Below are positions 32,051 through 43,209 of a DNA stretch of 64,000 nucleotides, piece after piece. A program made the translations under genes and the position numbers. Source of the stretch: Arsenophonus sp052174455 (GTDB lineage: Bacteria; Pseudomonadota; Gammaproteobacteria; Enterobacterales; Enterobacteriaceae); assembly GCA_052174455.1 (NCBI GenBank), contig JBQMRP010000012.1:1-64000 (forward strand), written 5' to 3'. The notes beneath the pieces were generated by a model. That model was not told the origin of the DNA. It did no database searches and saw only the letters and a program-made list of their open reading frames with translations. Every line of letters starts with the position of its first letter. The first letter of the stretch is position 1.

Positions 32051-32935
32051 AAACGATAACAATACAAACGATAACTAAAAAACCAAAAAATGCTTTTCTT
32101 CTCGATGATCTGATGGTAGATCTCGTACGTGAATTCTTGAACTCTATTCTATCTCAACCAAGCCTGGACTCTGTTTACACAGGCACGGGAGGGAAAATTT
32201 ACATACAATAATGTAGGAATAGGACTATAAAACTGAGGCATAAAACATTTAAAAGCTATGAGCTTGAGTTAACCTGTACGTAGATGTAGATATCCTCTGC
32301 AAATGCTAAATGAAGATTCACGACCTTATTTTTTTGTAGCTATAATATAGATCGCGAAACTGGATGGGTTTTTATCTATTTTATAAGGATAAGACTGTTC
32401 TAATGTTTGACTCTTTTTACATGAACTTAACTAAACACATCCAAATAGACATACATTAATACTTACAGAATACAAAAATTTATAGACTGCATTTTTCTTT
32501 TAAAAATAGTCAGTCACCGAAAATAGGAATTCAATTGTTTGTGTGTAGAACTTGATATAGAACGCGAAGTTATCCCGATTAGGCATTCTCAAACGAATAG
32601 TATGTCCTAGCAATTTGATTGATGCATAGAAGATATAGTCTGCAAAGATATTATTTTAATTTTAGTTAGGAGCTTGAGATTAGTCTATATTGATATGTTT
32701 GGTTATATAACTAGAAACTATGCCAATCAGTATTGTAGTAACATTTCATTACAGTCTATGAAAGATTAGTTTTAAATTAAACTTGAATTATTCAATAAAA
32801 CTATACATTCATCATGAATGTAACTACCTAACGAAGTAGTTTAATTATTATGAACTTTGCTTAACTATATTCATCGTAGCCCTATTGCTATGAATAAAGG
32901 TGTGCAATGAGAGTTTTAAATGATCTGGAACCAAT
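32050..32935 (+). mobile_element. IS481-family remnant
   Basis: Plus-strand fragments are collinear with an IS481-type transposase: LDDLMVDLVREFLNSILS (family LDDLLVVVREFLNPTVS), FKSYELELTCT*M*ISSANA, the NWMGFYLFYKDKT block (family TRWVFVEIYPDKT) and YVWLYN. A terminal TGTGCAATGAGAGT lies near 32903. It truncates trpE. Confidence 0.75.
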
Positions 32936-33084
32936 ATTTAATTTTAAAAATAATGATATCTTTATTTATAAAAAATAATTATCTATACATCATTAAGTAA
33001 TAATAACCAATTATTTAGCCTTTTATAGTCATTTCTATATAAATGTAAACATAAATATAAATATAAATAAGATTTTATCCTAAA

Positions 33085-34464
33085 TTATTACTAAATCTAG
33101 TGTATAGTAATCAGGATACGTTCACTCTGATACTTCGTGAATCTGTTTTCATCCTTAAATTGGATGTTCTTTATCATTAGTACAGTAAAAGATCATAAAT
33201 CACCTTAGTAAGTTTTATTTTTTGAACAGATTATAGGAGCTTAAGTATCATTAAAAGGGTTGTTTTTTGAACTACAGCGCTTAAAAAAGTCACCTTTATA
33301 GGCTTATTGTCGCGTAAAAGCCAATTCAATTAGATTCGTCGCTCTTATTGCCCAGTTTCTAACAGGAAGTTCGTAGAATGACAACAGTTCCTTGATCTTT
33401 CTCCATCTTCTTAATAGCTGAGACAATATACTGAAACAGTACAACAAAATATTAAGGGCTTTATTAGGGATAAAGCGACTCTCTGCTAGCCAAATCTCCA
33501 GCAGCTTATTCTTAATTTTTGATGGTACATGCATTTTTAGAGTGAAGGCGGTATATTAGCTATTTTATACACCCAATAGAATTTGTGCTGCATGCCTGGG
33601 AATATCTTTGCTATTGAATTGAAAAATCAAAGGTACCCTCATCTCCGTACTAAGCTTGGAAGATATGGTTAATAACCGTTGATCACCAGCCATTGAAAAG
33701 TTTAGCTAAGTTTGCTTCTGACTTTCAGTATTTATTTTCGACCATAACCATCTTCTTATGTTCACACGTAGTGCCATCGATAATAAGCAGAAGGAAAAGG
33801 TAATTAGCTTACCTGACAGAAATTATGCTATCAATCAAGAAATAAACCTAAGTGTATTGCTTAAATTATGTAAACACTATTACTGATGTTCTTAAAGGCA
33901 TCGCTGTCTCAGTCTACTGATAATACTTTAGAGAGACTACGTGCTTTTCACCGAGAAGCGCTAATATAGAACAGAACTTAGTAAAAATCACCGTTGGATA
34001 TGGTTCGCAGGTACAGGTATCCTAGTTATTCTTCGTCGCTTTTACATGTTTCAGATAAGGCGGTAATAATGAGTTATTTAAGTATATTCCAATACCGCTA
34101 CAGTGTCTCCTAAACTGTAGGCAATTTAATCTAGGCATACCAGTAGCCAGTTTATATGGTTCGATGTGGCACATAATCGTTATGCATGACCTTCGAAATA
34201 AGGCGGCGTTGAGCATATTGTTGCAGAATGGGCTTTGAGCTCCGCCTCAACAGCGGTGCTATCACCTACCTGGCACACCAATTATGAATGAGTTATATGG
34301 AAGGGATCACAAAACATATCTGGTTTCTGGGATACCTGTAGGGTAGACTTTTCATGAAATATCGTCTCTCTGTTCCTGTTGTTGACATTATTCATGAAAT
34401 CAATCAATAGAATATACCACCGTTACTCGCTCAAAAAACCCATACACCAGAAATGAGCATAACT
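33085..34464 (-). mobile_element. IS256-family remnant, near complete
   Basis: Both ends are recognisable (about 33085-33110, AATCTAGTGTATAG; about 34440-34464, CACCAGAAATGAGCATAAC). Minus-strand fragments include LLPPYLKHVKATKN, the conserved LLPPYLKR block. Open frames at 33304-33534 and 34022-34216 are pieces of this dead transposase. Confidence 0.85.
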
Positions 34465-34749
34465 CTCTTATTCTACCTTACTCCGGATAACCTTTAAATA
34501 ACAGAAATCATTGGCTTGTTTGATTTAATCAAATTAATAACTAGTAAAAATAAAAAATGCAATTTAAATAGTAATCCATACTATTTTAACTATATAAACA
34601 GATTAATTTACTATTTTTTAGTTTCATAGATAGAGAAAACTTAATTTTTAAAATAAATAGATTAAGATAAAATGAAATTTTATAAATTGTATTTATAGAT
34701 GCTATTCTAATGTTGCAGTGATTAGAAGTAGGAAATTAAAATTGAGGAT

Positions 34750-36110
34750 CTCAATTAGAAAAAGAGTTATCAAGCCTAAAAAATAAAGAGGTAGTTAGTA
34801 TCAGTAATTATGGTTATCATTACACTCGAGATGATGGCTAAATCTCTAGCAAAATTTACTATAATTAATGAGATAAATAACGCCAATTAATATAGCGATC
34901 ATTAACTTTAGTATTATATAGCTAAAGTTATCACCGCATTCATATAAATGTTATTATAAAGTAAATGAATGACGATGCCATAATCCTGCTAAAAATTACT
35001 ATTAATTAGAGGGTTATACCTAATGCTGTTAGTAACAGAATAAAAAATTTCTGGTTTAGATCTAATGTAAGGCAATTTCTTGAAGAATTATGTTGATAAT
35101 TTAATTGCCGGTATTGCCACTAATGTCTGCAATAATAGGTATTAGTGTTTTCAGTGCAAAAAGTTGTTGAAATGGTATTTTCGAATACATTAATTTTCTG
35201 AGAAAATGAAAGAAATACATAGAGGTTAAATAGCTACCTAAGTCCAGCAAGTTTTTTTATTTGCCAAACGGGTATAAAGCATATTTTTAGATTAATCCTC
35301 CCATGCGCCTGATGTTGCCATCACTTTCTTCATTAGAATTATCAATTATATCTTCAACGATTAGGCATCTTCATTAATAACTAATTATTATCAAGCACAG
35401 CTACTGAGATAAAATCGTATTGTGCAAAAACATTCATAGTATCTTCTGCTTTTTTTGTCAGGTAAAAAATTTATTGTAGCGATTTTTATCAGATCAGTTA
35501 CTATTTTTCTTGGTGATGCGATTGAAATCGTCGTTAATGGCAGCTCCTATTTCTCTATAAGCGATTTTCTATATCAAAAATAAAAATTTTATCGGTTTCT
35601 TTATGGGGAAATTACTGCTCTGCGGTAGATAACATTGAACGGTTTTTAGTCTAAAATTAGATTTGCCTATAATAAATTTAAATTTATTAGTTTTCAATGC
35701 TATCTTTATGATATTATAGTATTTTACGGATCTTATTACGTTGACTGACATCAAGGTAATCAGTAAACAGTGAATTATGTTGCGGTGCAAAGTGTTCTAG
35801 AGTATGGAGTTGTTCATTAAGATGAAGTAGCACACATCCATTAACTATCTATCTAATAAGTTCTTTAATAAATTTATACATACTGAGGCGTGAGATTTCT
35901 ACTAATACTTAGCCGCAAATTATTATCCATTAACTACTATAGCAATAAGCGTTAATAATAAGGTATTATTTCTAATAGATCAGAAATATCGGTTACATAT
36001 AAGGTATTGTAGTAGTGATTTAATTTTTATAATTTTTATCGTTTTTAATAGATAAAATAATCCTTATTATTTTGCCATCTTAGATGGTGAGATTATAATG
36101 ATCTCTTAAT
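34750..36110 (-). pseudogene. mgtE: mgtE (magnesium transporter) pseudogene
   Basis: Minus-strand remains of an MgtE-type Mg2+ channel. In order: a CBS-domain piece (FAQYDFISVAVLDN; family xxRYDLLAVPVVD), VEDIIDNSNEES then GNIRRMGGL (family DDVIDVIEEEATEDIQRLGG), the membrane region FQQLFALKTLIPIIADISGN then TGN (family LAVLMPIVAGMGGNxGT), and VMITIITDTNYLFIF near the C-terminus (family TTVTDVxGFxxFL). The N-terminal domain is poorly preserved, so the 36110 boundary is estimated from family length. It is downstream of ppx on the same strand. Confidence 0.8.
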
Positions 36111-36289
36111 TTCCCATAAGAGCGTCAAAATATATTTTCTAATCTATGCTAGCTTTTGTTAAAGCCGACTTAATAAGTGAGGTCATTTTTAATGAAAATG
36201 CTGGTTGAGATATAGTTATCCTTAAATACTAATAGTCCTAATTTATTTGTTTGGTATTGTCATTTTTAATGAATTTCGATTAAATGCAC

Positions 36290-36311
36290 ACATTGGTTAA
36301 ACAACCAATGT
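36290..36311. repeat. Perfect 9-bp hairpin downstream of ppx
   Basis: ACATTGGTT, loop AAAC, AACCAATGT: a perfect stem 62 bases past the ppx stop. There is no T-tract on either strand, so it could protect a 3' end rather than terminate. Function is unknown. Confidence 0.35.
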
Positions 36312-36372
36312 TAGTAGCAGGACACATAAGTTATTAAATAAAAATTAAACAATTAAATTGAATTTGTGATTG

Positions 36373-37932
36373 TTAAATTTTAATTTGTAATATACTAAAA
36401 TATAAAGCAGATTCCTCTTTAATTTTTAATTTCCACCCAGGCACCTCATGCCAGTATTTTTGTTCTTTTTCTAAATCTAGCAACATCAATGCATTTTGCT
36501 GTAAATAATGAGTAGGAAGATAGAGTGTCCAATGATTTTTATCGGTTTTTAAACGTAGAGAATTTGGCATGGTTGTTGATTGACGTTGATTATTAAGTAA
36601 AGTAGCCAATCGTAATAATTGAATCATAGGTAAATATTGTTTTTTCTTAAAAAGATTTAATTTAGGGAATTCATTAGCTCTAATACTTTTTTTATGATAT
36701 CTAACAAATGTTGCCAGTAAAAACTGTTGTTCTTGGTTAAAACCTGGTAAATTAGTATTATATAAAATATAAGCAGAATGATGATGTAAGTCATCATGAT
36801 TAATATTTAATCCAACTTCATGCAGAATGGCTGCCCAGATAAGTAGCACTTTCAATTCTGAATTAGCCAACTTGAGGTTTTGTTTTTTCCATTCTTGATA
36901 AAGAATCTCTATGGTTTTTGAGACTCGATGTGTTTGTTCTCGGTCAATATTATATTGTTCAGCTAAACTTAATGCGGTACGCTGACGAATATCTTGATGA
37001 CTAAAACATCCTTGTATTTCATAGAGAATCCCTTCACGTAAAGCCCCGTCAGACAAGGTTAATTGCTTGATTTGCAGAGCATCAAATATACTACATAAAA
37101 TGGCTAATCCAGGAACAAAAACATGAGCACGCTCTTCCGATAAACCGGGTAGAACGAGTAACTTAAAATTTTTATATTTTAGTACTAATTTTTTTAATTT
37201 TATTAAGCGCTCATGGGTGATGACACCATCTGAATAACCGAACTGGCATAGTACTTCATGAATTGCTTTTATGGTTCCTGAACAGCCATAAACATAGTCC
37301 CAACCTTGCATTTGATATTGGCAAGCAAGATTTTCCAGTTTATTCCAACTAGCAAAATAAGCACGCTCAAAATTAGTTTCATTAATTATATTGTTAGCAA
37401 AAAACTGATTGGCATAACTGATGCACCCCATCTTATAACTTTCCATTAATAAAGGCTTAAAATCTTCACCAATAATAAGTTCCGTTGAACCACCGCCAAT
37501 ATCAATTACTAATTTCCGGCCTTTTTCTGACTGAGTATGCTCAACTCCCATAAAAATCAGTCGCGCTTCTTCGCGGCCTGAAATAATTTTAATTTGGTAG
37601 GGTATAATAGCTTTAGCTTGTTGTAAAAACTGTTTGATGTTAACTGATTCTCGTAAGACATGAGTCCCAACAATACAAACATTATCAGCGGAAAAACCTT
37701 GTAAACGTTCAGAAAAAAGTGCTAAGCATATTAAGGCACGCTGAATTGATTTTTCACTTAATTTATTATACTTATCTAAACCATCAGCTAAATGAACGCG
37801 TTTTTTAATGCGAGTTAAAATCTGTAAGGCACCATTAACAATTCGTGCAACAATCATATGAAAGCTATTAGACCCAAGATCAATGGCGGCAATTTCCTTC
37901 GGCCTTAATGATGAAGGTTTTATTAATGGCAT
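36373..37932 (-). CDS. ppx: Exopolyphosphatase
   Basis: Releases phosphate processively from inorganic polyphosphate; the Ppx/GppA family belongs to the actin/hsp70-fold phosphatases. At 519 residues it is near E. coli Ppx (513). The N-terminal domain shows AAIDLGSNSFHMIVARI and the second phosphate-binding loop VIDIGGGSTELI. The C-terminal HD-like half includes LHEVGLNINHDDLHHHSAYI. It starts 4 bp after the ppk stop, so the two form a ppk-ppx operon as in enterics. The mgtE pseudogene follows. Confidence 0.96.
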   Translation of the reverse strand: MPLIKPSSLRPKEIAAIDLGSNSFHMIVARIVNGALQILTRIKKRVHLADGLDKYNKLSEKSIQRALICLALFSERLQGFSADNVCIVGTHVLRESVNIKQFLQQAKAIIPYQIKIISGREEARLIFMGVEHTQSEKGRKLVIDIGGGSTELIIGEDFKPLLMESYKMGCISYANQFFANNIINETNFERAYFASWNKLENLACQYQMQGWDYVYGCSGTIKAIHEVLCQFGYSDGVITHERLIKLKKLVLKYKNFKLLVLPGLSEERAHVFVPGLAILCSIFDALQIKQLTLSDGALREGILYEIQGCFSHQDIRQRTALSLAEQYNIDREQTHRVSKTIEILYQEWKKQNLKLANSELKVLLIWAAILHEVGLNINHDDLHHHSAYILYNTNLPGFNQEQQFLLATFVRYHKKSIRANEFPKLNLFKKKQYLPMIQLLRLATLLNNQRQSTTMPNSLRLKTDKNHWTLYLPTHYLQQNALMLLDLEKEQKYWHEVPGWKLKIKEESALYFSILQIKI

Positions 37933-37936
37933 AGTA

Positions 37937-40006
37937 TTAAGTTCTTTTTTCTGGATACTCTATTAATTTTAGATAATTATAGACAGCAAGTTGGGCTTGG
38001 ATCTTTCGTTTATTACCACGAGGTACGTAACGATTAGTTAACTCTTTGTCGATATAACGAGCTTTAACGGTATCACTAAATTGTAATTCAAGAATATCGA
38101 GCACGCGTTTTTTCAGTTGTTGATCAAGCAATTTAACGGCAACTTCAATACGAAAATCAATATTTCGTGTCATCCAGTCAGCTGATGAGATGAAGACTTC
38201 TTCGTTGCCATTATTATTAAATACATAAACTCTATCATGCTCAAGAAAACGATCAACAATGCTAGTGACTTGAATATTTTCACTAAAATTAGTTTGACCA
38301 GGAACAAGCGAACATATGCCGCGGATCAATAAACGAATTTTTACGCCAGCATTTGAGGCATCATAAAGACGATTAATTAACTCTTTGTCGTCTAAGTTAT
38401 TAATCTTTAGTAAGATAGCGGCTGATTTTCCCGCCTGAATGTTGGTAATTTCCCGATCGATCAATTGAGTTAGAAGAGCGCGTGAATTTTGCGGCGAAAC
38501 CATTAAATTTTCAAAACTAACGGGTCGATAAGGATTTTCAATAAAGTTAAATACTCTCCTTACTTCATTAGTAATTTGTTGATTTGCTGTTAATAATGAA
38601 TAGTCAGTATAAATACGAGCGGTTTTTTCGTTAAAATTTCCAGTGCCAATATGAGCATAACGAATAATTTTATCTTGTTCTAGGCGAGAAATAATAAAAA
38701 GTTTAGCGTGAATTTTAAGACCAGGTACAGAGAAAACGACATGTACCCCGGCTTCGGTAAGATGCTTAGCCCAATGGATATTAGCTTCTTCATCAAATCT
38801 AGCTTGTAATTCAACCACCACGGTGACTTTTTTACCATTATGCGCAGCATGAATCATCGATTCAATTATGCGCGAATCCTTGGCCACCCGATAAATATTG
38901 ATTTTAATTGTTAATACGTTGGGATCAAAAGAGGCTTGCCGTAATAATTCTATCGTATGCTCAAAAGTGTAATAGGGATAATAGAGGAGAACATCTTTTT
39001 CTCTGATTGCATCAAAACCATTACGAAAATTGTCAAAACAACGATGACGTAAACGCGGGAGTGGCTTATTTAGTAAATTTTTATTACCTTCATTTGGAAA
39101 TTTAATGAAATCTTTAAAGTTATGATAACGGCCACCAGCTATGACTGAATCATCATTAGATAGTCCGAGTTTTTTTCTTAGCAGTTCTACCATTTCATCA
39201 GGCATGTTACGTTGATAAACAAAACGAACTGGTTCTGCATTAAGACGCTGTTTTAAGCTGGATGACATTAGCTCTAGCATACTGGATTCCATCTCAGTAG
39301 TTAAATCATATTCCGCATCGCGCGTCATTTTCATCGCATAGGCGTTTAATTGATCATAGTCAAAAAATCCTTTAAATATTTCGTCTAAACAATAACGTAA
39401 AATATTATCTAGCAGGATCATTGATTTCCTGCATTTTGGTATTTCAGGCGGTAAATGGATAAATCTAAGTTGTTTTCCTGCTGGAATTTCTAGTAATGCA
39501 TATTTAATATTCTGTTCTTTGATAATTTCTACGGCTAAATAAGTATAATCATCTTTTAAAAATTTAACTAAATTAGTTTCCGGAGTGATTAGAATAGGTG
39601 TGATATGTTGACTAAGTTCTTGGCGAAAAAATTGTCGTAACCAAATTTGTTGGTTTGGCGAAATTTGCCGTTCATTAATTAGGAAAATCTGGTTACGCGC
39701 CATTTCAAATAATAAGTCATTATACAGTAAGTCAAATTCTTGATCAAGTTTGGCAACTTTTTTTTCAATTAGTTTTAGTAGATGGCGTGAACTAGATGCG
39801 GTTCCTTGTTCTTCATTAATTAATATCCGTCTCTTAACATCGGCAAATCTTATTTTATAAAATTCTTCAAGATTATTTGAATAAATACCTAAAAATCGCA
39901 TGCGTTCAATTAGCGGATTACGTTTATCTGCTGCTTCTTGCAATACTCGCTCATTGAATGATAACCAACTGATCTCTTTTTCAGTATAGAGCAAAACTTT
40001 AGACAT
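37937..40006 (-). CDS. ppk: Polyphosphate kinase 1
   Basis: Makes long-chain polyphosphate from ATP, reversibly, at the membrane. At 689 residues it is essentially E. coli length (688). The two essential histidines are in register: H433 (KIHAKLF) and H452 (AHIGTGNFNEKT), each two residues before the E. coli positions. Basic pocket residues around YYPYYTFEH and INIYRVAKDSRI are present. First gene of ppk-ppx. Upstream within 170 bases lies a perfect 22-bp palindrome from an IS1595 end (40125-40173), then an IS256 relic, so the promoter must lie within about 260 bases. Confidence 0.97.
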   Translation of the reverse strand: MSKVLLYTEKEISWLSFNERVLQEAADKRNPLIERMRFLGIYSNNLEEFYKIRFADVKRRILINEEQGTASSSRHLLKLIEKKVAKLDQEFDLLYNDLLFEMARNQIFLINERQISPNQQIWLRQFFRQELSQHITPILITPETNLVKFLKDDYTYLAVEIIKEQNIKYALLEIPAGKQLRFIHLPPEIPKCRKSMILLDNILRYCLDEIFKGFFDYDQLNAYAMKMTRDAEYDLTTEMESSMLELMSSSLKQRLNAEPVRFVYQRNMPDEMVELLRKKLGLSNDDSVIAGGRYHNFKDFIKFPNEGNKNLLNKPLPRLRHRCFDNFRNGFDAIREKDVLLYYPYYTFEHTIELLRQASFDPNVLTIKINIYRVAKDSRIIESMIHAAHNGKKVTVVVELQARFDEEANIHWAKHLTEAGVHVVFSVPGLKIHAKLFIISRLEQDKIIRYAHIGTGNFNEKTARIYTDYSLLTANQQITNEVRRVFNFIENPYRPVSFENLMVSPQNSRALLTQLIDREITNIQAGKSAAILLKINNLDDKELINRLYDASNAGVKIRLLIRGICSLVPGQTNFSENIQVTSIVDRFLEHDRVYVFNNNGNEEVFISSADWMTRNIDFRIEVAVKLLDQQLKKRVLDILELQFSDTVKARYIDKELTNRYVPRGNKRKIQAQLAVYNYLKLIEYPEKRT

Positions 40007-40124
40007 CTTTATTCCATAACCAATATTGTTATTTAATCATACAGGATATTGATCCTTATTAGCTTATCTGATTACTTATGATTTTCAGATATTTTATTGA
40101 ATACCTACTAGAGGTTTGGAGTTG

Positions 40125-40173
40125 TGTTAGCAAAGGTTATTGCTTTCTTGCAAAGCAATAACCTTTGCTAACA
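40125..40173. repeat. Perfect 49-base palindrome made of two IS1595-type ends
   Basis: Arms 40125-40146 and 40152-40173 are exact reverse complements (22 of 22) around a 5-base loop. Each arm ends in AACCTTTGCTAACA (or its complement), the terminal sequence of the IS1595 relics at 44220-44247 and 56070-56091. It looks like two element ends joined head to head with nothing between them. It lies 119 bases upstream of ppk. Confidence 0.7.
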
Positions 40174-40271
40174 TAGTCATTTTTAGTCAATTTAATTAGT
40201 AACTAATAACAGAATCAAGCCGAATGATAAATCATAATAATAATATGTTACTAACAAACTCAGTTTTTGAT

Positions 40272-41664
40272 AAGTTATACCAATTTTTGGTGTATGGAGT
40301 TTCGGAGATGCTGCGTATCCATGCTAATTAATTTCGTGAATTATTTTAATAACAGAGGAATAATATTCTATCTAAAGTTTACCCTACAGGTATCCTCAAA
40401 TTAGATATTACCTCTTATCCCTTGTATAGAACTGATTCGTAATGGTGCCAGGTAGGTGATAGATGCCAGCTGTTAAGGCAGAGCTATAAGTTATACTGCG
40501 ATAACATGCTAAATGCTACCTTCTCCATGTTAGTTTCATATGGCCATGTTCATAACGATTATTTTGTTATCGCTAACTATACAGACGAGTATTGGAATAT
40601 TGAGATTAAAGAGCCTAAGGTTCAGGGATCAATGGCCGTAACGGAATATCTTTTAACAACTCATTATTACTGCTCTATCTGAATCTGCAAAATCGGCAAA
40701 GAATTGCCACCAAGCTTGTACTTGCTAGACATCTTAACTAGTTATTTTTATGAAGTTCTGAAGACACTTATAAATAAAAGAACATATGCTCTTCTCTATC
40801 AGTGTTATCAGTAGATTGAAACATCGATGCCTTGAATGGTAGAAGGCAAGGGTGCCTGTATGATTTATACGATATGCCTAACATTTTTTATTTGATTGCA
40901 TATAATAGACCTGTCAGGCAAATCGATTGCCTTTGCCTACTTAATTATGTCAGCGGAACTCTGCATAGACGTAAAGAGCTTATTGCAGTCGAAGATATTT
41001 ATCGAGAGTCAGGAAAGAGCACTGTGTTTAACTTCTAATGCCTTGTGAGCCGCTTGCCTTAATCGTATCTCTCAGACTTACTAAGAGATACGGCAGTGCT
41101 TGGTTTTTTGAATACAATGGCGGAAAAAGATATTCCTGGACATTTAGCACCAACATTGTTTTGTAGTACACAAAATAGCTGATGTGTTGACTTCGCCTCC
41201 AAAGGAATAAAACAGAGATTAATTGGTTAGCTGAGGAGGTTTAGCTAACAGAGAGTCGCGATGTCGCTAATAAAGGCAAATATTTTGTTAGTAAAGCTTT
41301 TAGCGAAGTGTCTTGCAAGAATGAAGAAGTTGGAGAAAGATCGAGAAGAACACTTAGCATTCTATAACATCCCTTCACAATCACTGTATGTGAGGTTTGC
41401 TCTCATTAACAATAACGAAGAATCTGATTAAATCAGGTTTTATGATAGTGAGGATACGAAGCTGATGTCGAAGGGCTGTGTTAGAAAAATAACCCTTTAA
41501 TACTACTTAAGCTAATCCCCGTCCCGTCTGCTCAAAAAAACTGGAACTAGGTAAGGAGAAGTTTATCTCAATCCTAGTGGTAACAAGGTGCAATTTAAGG
41601 ATGGAGAGCAGATTCATGAAACATCAGAGCGCTAAGTCTAATTATCATATACCAGATTTACTAA
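40272..41664 (+). mobile_element. IS256-family remnant, near complete
   Basis: The left end is at about 40272-40300 (TTTTTGGTGTATGGAG) and the right at about 41648-41664 (TATACCAGATTTACT). The plus-strand transposase is broken throughout. It probably replaced nudF, expected upstream of yqiB. An open frame at 40832-41038 is a piece of it. Confidence 0.82.
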
Positions 41665-41869
41665 TAATTCAGCGTTTTCAACATAAATTGTTTAATGGTA
41701 GTTGAAATAGGAAGTTCAAAGAAAAGTTTTGTTTTAGTTTTTGATTTCAAATGTTTTGATATTTTAAAATAATGGGATAATACAGATGTTATTTTACCTT
41801 ATTCATCATTACTTTATTAAAGTGATATTAACTAAACAAGTATGTGGAGTTCTAGCGATTGAAACGAAC

Positions 41870-42290
41870 AAAGTACCGTGGTTATTAGAAGTAATAACCA
41901 CCATGTAGAAAAAATAAAACCTTAGAACAGTTAGTTTATCGTGAAGCAAAAAAAAGAAGTGAGCATTATCATTCAATATTGTCACCTATGCACTAAGTTA
42001 TCTTGCTAACCAAAATAGTACAATCAAATGTATTTATACCATTTCGCTGAAATTAATTCATTAACAATAAAATCAGGCAGTATATACATATGGATTAAAC
42101 TGTAAAATGAACATATTTGTGTTCATGTATTAGTCGTGAAAAAATCTTATCAATGAGTATAGTTAAATGTAATTGATATTGGGGTTATCCTAATCCCAAT
42201 ACAAAAGGTACAATTAAATCGTCTTAGATTAAAAATAATTCGTTAAATAATTTAAAAACAATTTAGTTATAATATGAAAATGAAATGTGT
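41870..42290 (+). pseudogene. yqiB: Probable yqiB (DUF1249) pseudogene
   Basis: Expected by synteny between nudF and cpdA. Weak plus-strand matches: LSYLANQN (family VSYQVANAQ), a TVK...IV spaced segment, and YPNPN followed after a shift by QKVQLNRL (family YDYPNKKLHQRDEKHQIN). There are several stops. A 10-bp hairpin with loop TCC (42178-42200) falls inside. The assignment is tentative. Confidence 0.4.
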
Positions 42291-42362
42291 ATTAACCTGC
42301 AGATCTTGATAAAGTATTAATGTTAAAATAGCATATAAAATAAGTAAAATTAAGGAGATTAC

Positions 42363-43202
42363 TTGGATAGTTTGTTTAAGTTAACAACAAAGCAAAAAAA
42401 TCTAGTGAGGATTTTGCAAATTACCGATACTCATCTTTTTGCTAATGTTAATGATACTCTACTTGGAATTAATACTTTTGGTAGTTTTCATGCAGTAATT
42501 GATGAAATTTTAGTGCGCAATGAAAATTTTGATTTAATTGTTGCTACCGGTGATTTGGTTCAAGATCAGTCCGCATCGGCTTATCAATATTTTGCAGAAG
42601 GAATTAAACGCTTATCTGCTCCTTGTGTTTGGGTGCCAGGCAATCATGATTATCAACCGAAAATGGTTATGACTTTAGCAAAAGCAGGAATTTTACCTTC
42701 TAAGCAGGTACTAATTAATAATAATTGGCAAATTCTTATGTTGGACAGTCAAATTCAGGGTGCTGTGCATGGAAAATTATCCAAACAACAGCTATTATGG
42801 ATGAAAAGCTGTTTTGAAACATATACTGAATGTAATCATTTACTTATATTACATCATCATCCTTTGCCATCTGGCTGCACCTGGCTTGATAAATATAGCT
42901 TGCGTAATTCTCATATTTTAGCTAAATATTTAAAACAATATCAACAAGTTAAAGGGATTTTATATGGTCATATTCATCAAGAAATAGATGAATATTGGCA
43001 AGGAATCCGGATGATGGCAACACCATCAACCTGTATACAATTTAAACCTCATTCTACTAAGTTTACATTAGACACAATGGCACCAGGTTGGCGTTATCTT
43101 GATCTTTCTATCAATCATGACGGTAAAAATGCGTTAGGTACAGAAGTTTTCAGATTGAATAGTAATAAATTTCGCCCAGATTTTGGCTCAGTCGGTTATT
43201 AA
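42363..43202 (+). CDS. cpdA: 3',5'-cyclic-AMP phosphodiesterase CpdA
   Basis: Metal-dependent phosphodiesterase that hydrolyses cAMP and so limits CRP activity. At 279 residues it is close to E. coli (275). The calcineurin-like metallophosphoesterase motifs are in order: DTH (residue ~22 on), GDLVQD, GNHD, HHHP and GHIH. The start is a TTG preceded by AAGGAGATTAC; the N-terminus MDSLFKLTTK aligns with E. coli MESLLTLPLA, which supports it. It lies between yqiB and yqiA remains, in the conserved yqiB-cpdA-yqiA-parE order. Confidence 0.96.
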   Translation: MDSLFKLTTKQKNLVRILQITDTHLFANVNDTLLGINTFGSFHAVIDEILVRNENFDLIVATGDLVQDQSASAYQYFAEGIKRLSAPCVWVPGNHDYQPKMVMTLAKAGILPSKQVLINNNWQILMLDSQIQGAVHGKLSKQQLLWMKSCFETYTECNHLLILHHHPLPSGCTWLDKYSLRNSHILAKYLKQYQQVKGILYGHIHQEIDEYWQGIRMMATPSTCIQFKPHSTKFTLDTMAPGWRYLDLSINHDGKNALGTEVFRLNSNKFRPDFGSVGY

Positions 43203-43209
43203 TGTAATT

